Source: Gemmatimonadaceae bacterium
GTDB taxonomy: Bacteria > Gemmatimonadota > Gemmatimonadetes > Gemmatimonadales > Gemmatimonadaceae
Length of the DNA stretch: 62,394 nucleotides
NCBI GenBank assembly: GCA_020852815.1
Contig: JADZAN010000022.1
Coordinates: forward strand, 1-62,394
Reading direction: 5' to 3'
Made by a program: the position numbers and the translations under genes. A model generated the notes under the pieces. That model did not search any database, was not told the origin of the DNA, and worked only from the letters and a program-made list of their open reading frames with translations. Below, piece after piece: positions 52,085 through 60,028 of this stretch (position 1 is its first letter; each line of letters begins with the position of its first letter).

Positions 52085-53311
52085 CTATCGCACTGCTCCC
52101 GGCGCCCCCGCCAGTCCCGCCTTCGCCGGACACTCCGCCAGCCGCAACGGCTGCTCCCCCCCTTCGCTGGTGAAGACAAGTCGTGCCGCGCCGCGCGCGA
52201 TGACCGCGATTCCCACCCCCTCACCCTGGCGCTCCTCGAGCTGCTGCACGTCGCACAACGCCCCCGCCGCGCCACGGCGCGGAAGCCCGGTCGCCGAGTC
52301 CACGGGCCAGAGAGCGACCCACTCGTACGTACGCACGGCAAGCCAGGCACCGTCCGCCGAGAGCGCCGCATCGGTGACCATGCGCTTCCGGGCGCCGCCG
52401 GCGAACTCGGGGAGGGAGTCGACCAACGTCGCCGTGACCGGCGAGGCACGCATCCACGCCGACGGCGCCACGCGATAGAGACGCGGGCGCACGTCATCCA
52501 TCCCCAGCAAGCGGCCGTTGGCCTTGGGAATCAGCACCACCGCCCCATCGTTGGCCACGTACATCGCCTCGGTGTTGTGCGCGCGGTCGGAATAGCGTAC
52601 GGAGAGTGCCTCGGCGTCGACCACTCCGCGCGAGCTGCCGGGCAGCGGTTCGCGCAATCGGTACAGCGTGACGGTGGGGCGACGCTGCGCGTTGTCGCCC
52701 ACGTCGCCGATATACAGGCAGCTCGCGCCAACAGCCGCCCCGCCGCCAGCCGCAACGCCCGCTGCACCACCGCCACCAGCCGCACCACCAGCCGCACCAC
52801 CAGCCGCACCACCGGTCGCACCACCGCCCGCACCGCCCGCCGCAGCGCCTGGACGCTGCGTGCCGCACGGACCAACCGCGAGCGCTTCCCAATCCACGTT
52901 GCGCGCGCCGCGTACCGTCCAGCGTCCGCGCAATGCTCCCGTCGTGTCGAAGGCGAAGATCACCGGCTCGTTCCCGGAGTCGTTCATCGTGTAGAAGACG
53001 CCGGCCACTGCGCGACTCATCGCCGCCGCCGACCGCTCATCGACGACGCCACGCTCGGCGAGCGGTACCACGCGGATCCCTGACGCCGCGGTTGCTGAAG
53101 CTCGTGCGACGCGCTCGGCCTCCCGCGCTTCCTCCCGGGCTGCCTTGCGTTGCTCGCGGTCGCGGCGCCTGTCCTGGCCAGTGGCGCGCCCCCGCAGCAG
53201 TCGCTGCTCCCCATCGTTTGCCTCGCGACCGCTCAGACGCGTGTCGCACGACGCAACCAACGCCGAACCGGCAAGCGCCAGCGCGGCCGCGAGCCGTGGC
53301 GCGCGCAACAT
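52085..53311 (-). CDS. Putative lipoprotein with beta-propeller-like repeats
   Basis: About 408 residues. The start at the ATG at 53311 (MLRAPRLAAALALAGSALVA) ends in a lipobox-like LVASC, so it is probably anchored in a membrane. An arginine/glutamate-rich helical segment follows. Then come blade-like stretches: VFYTMNDSGNEPVIFAFDTT, GARNVDWEALAVGP, CLYIGDVGDN and TEAMYVANDGAVVLIPKANG. A low-complexity GGAAGGAAGG insertion (52740-52850) interrupts the propeller between the second and third stretch. The function is unknown; similar sequences are annotated only as hypothetical. Confidence 0.6.
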   Translation of the reverse strand: MLRAPRLAAALALAGSALVASCDTRLSGREANDGEQRLLRGRATGQDRRRDREQRKAAREEAREAERVARASATAASGIRVVPLAERGVVDERSAAAMSRAVAGVFYTMNDSGNEPVIFAFDTTGALRGRWTVRGARNVDWEALAVGPCGTQRPGAAAGGAGGGATGGAAGGAAGGAAGGGGAAGVAAGGGAAVGASCLYIGDVGDNAQRRPTVTLYRLREPLPGSSRGVVDAEALSVRYSDRAHNTEAMYVANDGAVVLIPKANGRLLGMDDVRPRLYRVAPSAWMRASPVTATLVDSLPEFAGGARKRMVTDAALSADGAWLAVRTYEWVALWPVDSATGLPRRGAAGALCDVQQLEERQGEGVGIAVIARGAARLVFTSEGGEQPLRLAECPAKAGLAGAPGAVR

Positions 53312-53409
53312 GGCGCGGGCAAGCGACCATGGCGTCGACGGTCGCGGCTGCGGGCGAACGGCTCGTTCAGTCACGGCGAGATAGGGACGAGAAGGGGATG
53401 ACGTCGGCG

Positions 53410-54027
53410 TCAGGATGCCGGCGTGTCATCCTCATACACCGCTCCGCCCTCGCGGACCGGCGAATCGAGCGCGACTTCATCCCGACGCAGGAGATAGATG
53501 ACCGTCGGCTCGGCCACACCATGCTTGGATTGCCCGAGCCCCAGCGCCTCACGCTGGTCGAGTCGCACGAACCCCATGCGCTCGGCAAGGCGAATGGCAC
53601 GTGCGTTATGCGGATTGCACCGCAGCGAGACCGCCGACATCCCGCGTCGGAAGAACGCCTCGTGACAAAGTGCCGTCGTCACCTCGCTCGCCAAGCCAAG
53701 CCCCTGGACGTCGGCGCAGAGCCAGCACCCGACTTCGAGCGTATCATCTCGCCCCGTGGCATGCAGGCCGGCGCCTCCCACGATGACCTGTTCATCGGCG
53801 GTGAGCAGGGCAAACGGCCAATCGCGGTCGAGATCGAAGTCGCGCGCGCATCGGTCGAGGCGCAGAACGTGCTCGGCCTGCGGTGCCGGTTCGTCGCGCG
53901 CCCAACTGAACCAGCGTTGCAGGTGCTCCAGGTTCGATTCGATCGCCGCCGCAAGTCCGTCGGCGTCGGCGGTGGACCAGCGGCGAATGACCAGGCGAGG
54001 TGTTCGAAGGCGAACCGCGTGCGACAC
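53410..54027 (-). CDS. GNAT-family N-acetyltransferase (RimJ/RimL type)
   Basis: About 205 residues. RTPRLVIRRWSTADADGLAA begins the domain as in RimJ/RimL enzymes; EVGCWLCADVQGLGLASEVT is motif A with the acetyl-CoA-binding Q/G-x-G-x-A, and NPHNARAIRLAERMGF is motif B. The start is uncertain: the GTG at 54027 gives SHAVRLRTPRL, while the frame is open to 54231. It likely acetylates an N-terminal amine or a small molecule. It is divergent from the di-haem peroxidase gene. Confidence 0.82.
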   Translation of the reverse strand: MSHAVRLRTPRLVIRRWSTADADGLAAAIESNLEHLQRWFSWARDEPAPQAEHVLRLDRCARDFDLDRDWPFALLTADEQVIVGGAGLHATGRDDTLEVGCWLCADVQGLGLASEVTTALCHEAFFRRGMSAVSLRCNPHNARAIRLAERMGFVRLDQREALGLGQSKHGVAEPTVIYLLRRDEVALDSPVREGGAVYEDDTPAS

Positions 54028-54170
54028 GGCAAACGACGATGGGGGAGCGCCGAGTGGAACTATGGGAATGCGTTGACCGCTCGAGGTGAACGCCACCACT
54101 GCTTGACGTCCATCTGTGCCGGGCGAGTTTGTAGGGAGGATACGCCGCCGGCAAGCCATCGCGTCACCCC

Positions 54171-55367
54171 ATGGTGCAAGTGTCGCAGATCCCCGCTCGT
54201 GCTCGACCGTCCCCCCTGGCCGTAGCCGCACGCTTCAGTGCGCTGCTGGCCGCTGCGTGCGCGGGAAACGGCCACGAGCTGGCACCGCGCTACTCGGGTG
54301 ATCCCGCTGACTACACATGGCAGCTCCCCGATGGGTGGCCCACGCCGACCGTCCCAGCCGACAACCCGATGTCACCGGCCAAGGTCGAGCTCGGGCGCCG
54401 TCTCTTCTACGACGTACGCCTGTCGGGAAACGCGATTTCGGGATGCTCGGCGTGTCATCGCCAGGAGTTCGGCTTTGCCGATGCGCGCAACCGATCGATT
54501 GGCACCACGGGCGAGCCGCATCCGCGCAATTCCCCAAGCGTCGCCAACGTCGGCTACTTCCGCGTCTTCACCTGGACCGATCCCGTCACGCCGGATCTCG
54601 AGCACCAGGCGCTCGTCCCGATGTTCGGCGACCGTCCGGTGGAACTCGGTCTCAAGGGAATGGAGACGCAGCTGCTCGACCGACTGCGCGCCGAGCCGTT
54701 GTATCGCGAGCTGTTTCCGCTCTCGTTCCCGGGGAGTGGTGATCCGTTCACCGTGTCCAACGTGACGCGGGCGCTGGCGGCCTTTCAGCGTTCGATGGTG
54801 ACCGGCACTGCGCCATACGATCGCGAGCTGCGCGGCGAACGCGGGGCGATGAGCGCGTCAGCGCTGCGCGGGCAACAGCTCTTCTTCTCCAGCGCGCTCA
54901 AGTGCAGCGAGTGTCACTGGGGCCCGCTCTTCACCAGCGCTTCGTCGTTCAATCCCGACGGCACCGCGCACCCGGTCTTCGCCAACAACGGGCTATACAA
55001 CCTCGATGGTGCCGGCGCCTATCCGGCCGACAATCGCGGACTCTTCGATCGCACGGGAAAGGCGGAGGACATGGGGAAGTTCCGTGTTCCCTCGCTGCGC
55101 AACCTCACCTTCACCTTTCCCTACATGCACGATGGGAGCGTAGGGTCGCTGGAGGACGTAGTCGATAACTACGCGCGCGGCGGGCGCCTGATCGCCAGCG
55201 GCCCGCTTGCCGGCGACGGGAGCCGGAGTCCGTTCAAGGACGCGCGACTCCAGGGCTTCACGCTCACAGCGCAGGAAAAGCTCGACCTCGTGGCGTTCCT
55301 GCGTTCGCTGAGCGACTCGGCGCTGGTGAAGGAGGCGCGGTTCTCGAATCCGTGGGCACTTAAATAG
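54171..55367 (+). CDS. Di-haem cytochrome c peroxidase / MauG-like protein
   Basis: A 398-residue exported protein. An N-terminal hydrophobic segment (LAVAARFSALLAAACAG) serves as signal. Two haem-binding C-x-x-C-H motifs are visible: CSACH at about residue 92 and CSECH at about residue 246. FPYMHDGSVGSLEDVVDNYA carries a distal ligand region typical of bacterial cytochrome c peroxidases. It is likely periplasmic peroxide reduction or MauG-type oxidation. The start is the ATG at 54171 (MVQVSQIP). A repeat and a hairpin follow the stop. Confidence 0.9.
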   Translation: MVQVSQIPARARPSPLAVAARFSALLAAACAGNGHELAPRYSGDPADYTWQLPDGWPTPTVPADNPMSPAKVELGRRLFYDVRLSGNAISGCSACHRQEFGFADARNRSIGTTGEPHPRNSPSVANVGYFRVFTWTDPVTPDLEHQALVPMFGDRPVELGLKGMETQLLDRLRAEPLYRELFPLSFPGSGDPFTVSNVTRALAAFQRSMVTGTAPYDRELRGERGAMSASALRGQQLFFSSALKCSECHWGPLFTSASSFNPDGTAHPVFANNGLYNLDGAGAYPADNRGLFDRTGKAEDMGKFRVPSLRNLTFTFPYMHDGSVGSLEDVVDNYARGGRLIASGPLAGDGSRSPFKDARLQGFTLTAQEKLDLVAFLRSLSDSALVKEARFSNPWALK

Positions 55368-55410
55368 AAGACGAGAGGCCTGCCCCAGCGAAAGCTGGGG
55401 ACGAGAGGAC
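55366..55410. repeat. Octanucleotide/hairpin repeat between convergent genes
   Basis: GAAGACGAGAG, then GCCCCAGCGAAAGCTGGGG, then ACGAGAGGACGAG: both repeat families joined in one element. Confidence 0.8.
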
Positions 55411-55436
55411 GAGGGCGCGGGGGCTCCGGCGCCCTC
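55411..55436. terminator. Bidirectional terminator-like hairpin
   Basis: Perfect 8-bp arms GAGGGCGC (55411-55418) and GCGCCCTC (55429-55436) lie between the convergent peroxidase and TonB-receptor genes. No clear U-tract. Confidence 0.5.
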
Positions 55437-55466
55437 TCGTCATCCAGACTTCGCGCGTTGGGAGGG

Positions 55467-58400
55467 CTAGCGCTCTCCCCCGGGGGGGCGGCGCTGGCCT
55501 TGCCCACCGGGGCCAAACTGCGGATTGCGCACGCGCTCCGGCACCTTCTCCCACTGCTCGGGGGTCAGGATCGCCTGCACTTCCTTGAGCGCGGCGGCGC
55601 GATCCTTCTGTGCCGCTTCCATCTTCGGGCGGATCTTCCCGAACAACGCCCCCATGTCGGGGTTGGCGCCGGCGTCCTTCAGCATCTTCTGGAACTCGTC
55701 GCCCAGCACCTTGTTCCTGGCCGCGAGCGAGTCGCTGAGCGGCTGCAACTTCGTCACCTGCTCTGCCGTGAGGGCAATCGAGTCCTTGAGGGCGAGGACC
55801 TGCTGCACCGGGTTAGCGTTGGCGCCCCCCATCCCGAAGCCACCACCAAAGCCGCCGGGGCCACCGCCCTGTCCACCGGGGCCACCGGGGCCGCCAAAGC
55901 CGCCCGGGCCCCGCTGCCCCTGCCCCCCCGCTCCTCCCTGTCCGCCAATCATCCCGCGAATCATGTCGCGGAAGCGATCGGGGCCCACGGTGTAGCGCGC
56001 CTGGATGCCGAGCTGGAAGGGAACCTTGATCCCGTTCTGGCCGGCGCGGTTGGCGCCGAAGCGCTCGTTGACCTGGTACTTGTACGACTGCGTGCTGGCA
56101 TCGAAGCCGCGCACGTAGAGGAGCGTGTTGTCGGTCCCGCGGAACTGCCCCCACCCACGCAGGTTGTCGCCGTGCAGGAGCTGGTCCAGCCCGCCTAACG
56201 CATTCACGGTCATCACCGAGATGGCAAGGCGCCGGTTGAGCCCCATGAAGTTCGGGCGCCAGTTGAGCTGCAGGTCGAGCGACGGCTGCCAGGGCCCGCG
56301 GCACGAGTTGCGCCCGGCGATCCCGCCGAGCTGCGATTCGAGGCACGACTTGACCGCGTCAGGGGCGTTGTCCAGCAGGTGCTGGATCCCCTCGGCGACC
56401 GCCACGTCGCTGGTTGTCGCCGGGTTGAAGAGGAAGGCCCGGTCGTTGCGCGAGCCGTCGCCGTTGATGTCGGCGCCGACCATCGGCGTGAACGGAGAGC
56501 CCGAGCTCAGGCGACCGAAGGCCGTGACCTCGAGCGCCTGACTGAACGGATACGTCACCGTTCCAACGATGGTGTGCCGGCGGTCGAAATCGCTCGGCGC
56601 CCACTCGCGGATGTTCGGGTTCCCTGCCGTGGTCGGTGAACCGAACGAGCCGCCACCGCCGCCGAAGCCGCCGAACGCCCCGCCGCCGCCCATCCCCGTC
56701 GCCCCCTGATCGATGGTCTGCGCCCAGGTGTACGAGAAGTTGAGCACCGCACCTTGCGAGGTGATCCCGCCCATCGACAGCGTGACCTGCTTCGAATCGC
56801 TGGAGAGGTCGGAGCCGGTGGCGAGCACCTGGCCAAAGGCGCCGTTGTTGCGCGAGCCAAGGACCGAGACTGCGCCGGTCACCGGCACGATGGTCGAGGC
56901 GTCAACGAAGACCGGGCGCCCTCCCTCGCCGGCGAGCCCAAACTGCGGCGTGCTGCGCAGGTTCACGTCGGTGTAGCCGGTCAGCGCCACGCCGCGCGCG
57001 TACTGGAAGTCGAGGTTGATGTTGTAGCGTTGCCGGAAGCGATGCTGCACGCCGAACGACGAGCGCACCGAACGCGCGGCCGAGAAGTCGTTGTCGAACA
57101 CCGTGACGTTGGGGCTCGTGGTCGGGAGGACCTGGTTGCCCCCGTCGAGGCACGACGTGGGGGACGACGCGGGGTCCTGCGCGTAGAGGTTCCAGTTGGG
57201 GATCGGGACGCCCGAGCCTATGCAGACGAGCTGCGACTCGTTGTCCGGGAGCCCGGTGGCACCGGCGGCAGATGCGACGAGCCCGATGGAGGGCGACGAG
57301 CGGAACTCGCCCACGCCGCCGCGGAGCACCCACGTGGGCGGGGCAAAGCGCCCCTGCTCCGGCATCCCTAACGAGTAGGTGAAGCCCGCGCGCGGAGACA
57401 GGCGGAACTCGGTGGGGACCTTGTCGGTGCGGAACCCGAAGGCCTGCTCCACGACCGGATTGTAGGCCGGTGTGCGGCCAAAGTACGACCCCTCGGCGCG
57501 CGCCCCCATCGTGAGCTGCAACGCACGGTTCACCCGCCACGTGTCGCCAAGGTAGACGGCCGCGTTGGCGCCGGCCCCTTCGCGCAGGCGCGGCGTGAGG
57601 GTGCGCGTGTACATCGCCGCGCGCCCCGCCTCGAAGTCGGCCAGCGAGTTGAAGGTGAACGTCCCCCAGCGGTTGCTGGTCACGTCACGCTCGAACGACT
57701 GCAGGTTGAACAGCCCGCCCAGCTTGAAGCGGTGCGCCCCGCCCTCGGAGAGCCAGGAGGTCTCGTTCGTCGCCTCGAAGGCGTTGGTGCGCCCGGCCTG
57801 CGGAAGCCCGGTGTTGCCGCCGAAGGTGAGCGTCGAGATACCGGTCTCGCCGTTGTCCAGCTCCGAGCTCACCTGCACGCGCCCGAACGGGAGGGTGAGG
57901 AATGGCTCGCCCGCGTTCTTGTTCACCGAGCCATACAGCTTGAGCTCGTTGAGAAAGCGCCCGCCGATGTTGGACGTAAGCGTCGCCGCGAGGCCGCCAC
58001 CCCAGTTGCGCGTGTCGCCGCCGGTTTGCGGGAGCGAGAGGGTGCTGATGCGCGTGGGGTCGGAGTTGCTGTAGGAATAGTCGCCGCGAATGGAGAGCGA
58101 CTGCCCACCCTCGGTGAGATAGTCGACGCGCAGAATCCCGGAGAGGTTGTCGCCCGTGCGGTCGTTGGCGAGGATCCCGCGCGGCGAGATCCCGGCCGCC
58201 TGCGCCAGGGAGAAGAAGCGCGCAACCGAGTCCGGGGCGACGCCGAAGCGCTCGAGCGTCGCGGCGTCGGCGTTGCCGAGGTTGGGGACGATATCCTCGC
58301 GCCGCCGCAGCTGCAGCGCCGTGAAGTAGAAGAGCTTGTCCTTGATGACGTGCGAGCCGAAGCCGCCGGAGAACTGGTTCTGCGTGTAACCCTGCGAGAG

Positions 58401-59258
58401 CGGCGAGCTGTCCTCGCCTTCCACAGCGAGACTCCGGTCGCGTAGCGAGTAGGTGAAGTTCCCCTGCGGGGTGTTGGTCCCGCTGCGAGTGGTGGAGGCG
58501 ATCTGTCCGCCGGAGAACTGGCCGCGGGCCACGTCGTATCCGGAGGTGATGACGCGCGAGTTGCGCACCGCCTCCTGGGGGACCTGCGACGACCCGAAGG
58601 AGAGTCCGTCGAGCGTGATATTGTTGGCGGTCGGCGCCTGGCCGGCGACGGAGAAGCCGGCCCCCGACGTGTCGGAGCCTGTGATGCTCACGACCCCCGG
58701 GGCGGTGAGCGCCAGCTGCGTGAGGTCCGAGGCGTCGATGGGGAGGCGGGCCGCCTGGTCGGCGTTGAGCGCGCGCTCGACTGACCCAGGGGCGGGGCGG
58801 TCGCCCTCTCGCGGCACGTTCTGGCGCGCCTGGACGGTGACGGCCGCGAGGACGGTGGGGTTGGTGGTCAGCTTGATGTTGACCACGAGCCGGTCCTCGT
58901 CGGCATGCCTGGCGACCGTCACTGTCGCGGGAGCAAGGCCGAGTGACCTTGCGATGACGCGATACTGTCCGCCGCCGTCGGGAAAGAGGACGGTGAACTT
59001 GCCCTGCGCGTTGGTGCGGGCGCGGCGGGTGACGTTCGTCTCGATCGACATCACCTCGATGTTTGCACCTTCCAGCGGGGCATTCGTCTCGGCCCGGATA
59101 ACGGTGCCGGTGATGATGTCGGTGGTGGCGCCCATCTGGGCGCGGGCGGTGGACGGAGCGAGTGCGAGTGTGGTGGCGAAACCAGCGAAAACCGCAGCGA
59201 TAGCGATCAACGCCCGGCGCACGCCGAGCGCGCTCTGCGGGACGGACAGATTGTGCAC
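55467..59258 (-). CDS. Oar-type TonB-dependent receptor fused to a C-terminal LTXXQ domain
   Basis: A 1263-residue outer-membrane protein. The signal peptide is about 1-41 (cleavage near ARAQ), and a carboxypeptidase-regulatory-like domain lies at about 46-125 (ITGTVIRAETNAPLEGANIE). Then come the plug (about 160-290; VARGQFSGGQIASTTRSGTN) and a long beta-barrel. Instead of ending at the barrel, the chain continues through a Gly/Pro/Gln linker (about 1110-1160) into a helical region, IALTAEQVTKLQPLSDSLAA ... AILTPEQWEKVPERVR, which carries two LTxxQ motifs like Spy/CpxP periplasmic proteins. The start is GTG at 59258 with GAGGG upstream. The transported substrate is unknown. Confidence 0.85.
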   Translation of the reverse strand: MHNLSVPQSALGVRRALIAIAAVFAGFATTLALAPSTARAQMGATTDIITGTVIRAETNAPLEGANIEVMSIETNVTRRARTNAQGKFTVLFPDGGGQYRVIARSLGLAPATVTVARHADEDRLVVNIKLTTNPTVLAAVTVQARQNVPREGDRPAPGSVERALNADQAARLPIDASDLTQLALTAPGVVSITGSDTSGAGFSVAGQAPTANNITLDGLSFGSSQVPQEAVRNSRVITSGYDVARGQFSGGQIASTTRSGTNTPQGNFTYSLRDRSLAVEGEDSSPLSQGYTQNQFSGGFGSHVIKDKLFYFTALQLRRREDIVPNLGNADAATLERFGVAPDSVARFFSLAQAAGISPRGILANDRTGDNLSGILRVDYLTEGGQSLSIRGDYSYSNSDPTRISTLSLPQTGGDTRNWGGGLAATLTSNIGGRFLNELKLYGSVNKNAGEPFLTLPFGRVQVSSELDNGETGISTLTFGGNTGLPQAGRTNAFEATNETSWLSEGGAHRFKLGGLFNLQSFERDVTSNRWGTFTFNSLADFEAGRAAMYTRTLTPRLREGAGANAAVYLGDTWRVNRALQLTMGARAEGSYFGRTPAYNPVVEQAFGFRTDKVPTEFRLSPRAGFTYSLGMPEQGRFAPPTWVLRGGVGEFRSSPSIGLVASAAGATGLPDNESQLVCIGSGVPIPNWNLYAQDPASSPTSCLDGGNQVLPTTSPNVTVFDNDFSAARSVRSSFGVQHRFRQRYNINLDFQYARGVALTGYTDVNLRSTPQFGLAGEGGRPVFVDASTIVPVTGAVSVLGSRNNGAFGQVLATGSDLSSDSKQVTLSMGGITSQGAVLNFSYTWAQTIDQGATGMGGGGAFGGFGGGGGSFGSPTTAGNPNIREWAPSDFDRRHTIVGTVTYPFSQALEVTAFGRLSSGSPFTPMVGADINGDGSRNDRAFLFNPATTSDVAVAEGIQHLLDNAPDAVKSCLESQLGGIAGRNSCRGPWQPSLDLQLNWRPNFMGLNRRLAISVMTVNALGGLDQLLHGDNLRGWGQFRGTDNTLLYVRGFDASTQSYKYQVNERFGANRAGQNGIKVPFQLGIQARYTVGPDRFRDMIRGMIGGQGGAGGQGQRGPGGFGGPGGPGGQGGGPGGFGGGFGMGGANANPVQQVLALKDSIALTAEQVTKLQPLSDSLAARNKVLGDEFQKMLKDAGANPDMGALFGKIRPKMEAAQKDRAAALKEVQAILTPEQWEKVPERVRNPQFGPGGQGQRRPPGGER

Positions 59259-59392
59259 GAGAAAACCCTCGGGATGAACATCTCTGGGGACCTCGGTTGG
59301 ACCACCGGGGTCGGCGGTTGTTAACGGTCGGCGCGGAATCGGCGCTGTCGAATTGCCGTCCTTCCTCCGCTAAGCTTCTGCAGGGAACGGCG

Positions 59393-60028
59393 TTGGATCA
59401 CCACCCCCGCGCGACCGTCGTGCTCTCCGAGTTTCTCACGTATTTCCGCCTGGGGGTCGGCCATATCGCCGACCTCAAGGGCTACGACCACATCCTCTTC
59501 ATAGTGGCGCTGACCGCCGGCTACGCACCGCGCGACTGGCGGCGCCTGCTCTGGCTCGTCACCGCCTTCACCATCGGCCACTCCGCCACCCTGGCGCTGG
59601 CCACGCTCGACCTGGTCCGCGTCCGCGCCCCGCTCATCGAGTTCCTGATCCCGGTCACCATCGTGGTGACGGCGGGGTACTCGTTGCTCTCGCGGCGGCG
59701 AGCCGAGTCATCGGGCGAGCCGTATCGCCCCGAACGTCATGCGCTCCTGTACGCGCTTGCGGGGACTTTCGGGCTGATTCACGGGCTCGGCTTCTCCAAC
59801 TTCCTGCGCGCGGTGTTGGGGGGAGAGGAGTCGATCGTCCTCCCGCTCTTCGCCTTCAACGTCGGGTTGGAAGTCGGGCAACTGGCCATCGTCGCCTGCG
59901 TGCTGCTGGCCGGTGCGGCGGTGTGCGAAATCGCCGGACTCTCGCGCCGGCGATGGGCAGCCGCATTGTCGCTCGTGATCGTCCTCGCCAGCCTCCGAAT
60001 GATCGTCGAACGTTACCCCGGAATGTGA
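59393..60028 (+). CDS. HupE/UreJ-like membrane protein
   Basis: About 211 residues and six to seven hydrophobic segments. GYDHILFIVALTAGY, TAFTIGHSATLALATLDLV and GLIHGLGFSNFLRAVLGG contain the conserved histidines of HupE/UreJ-2 proteins, which are linked to nickel or cobalt supply or to metal-site assembly. The TTG at 59393 is preferred because AGGGAA lies six to eight bases upstream; the GTG at 59420 is an alternative. Its TGA overlaps the GTG start of the M1 peptidase gene, so translation of the zinc peptidase is probably coupled to it. Confidence 0.78.
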   Translation: MDHHPRATVVLSEFLTYFRLGVGHIADLKGYDHILFIVALTAGYAPRDWRRLLWLVTAFTIGHSATLALATLDLVRVRAPLIEFLIPVTIVVTAGYSLLSRRRAESSGEPYRPERHALLYALAGTFGLIHGLGFSNFLRAVLGGEESIVLPLFAFNVGLEVGQLAIVACVLLAGAAVCEIAGLSRRRWAAALSLVIVLASLRMIVERYPGM

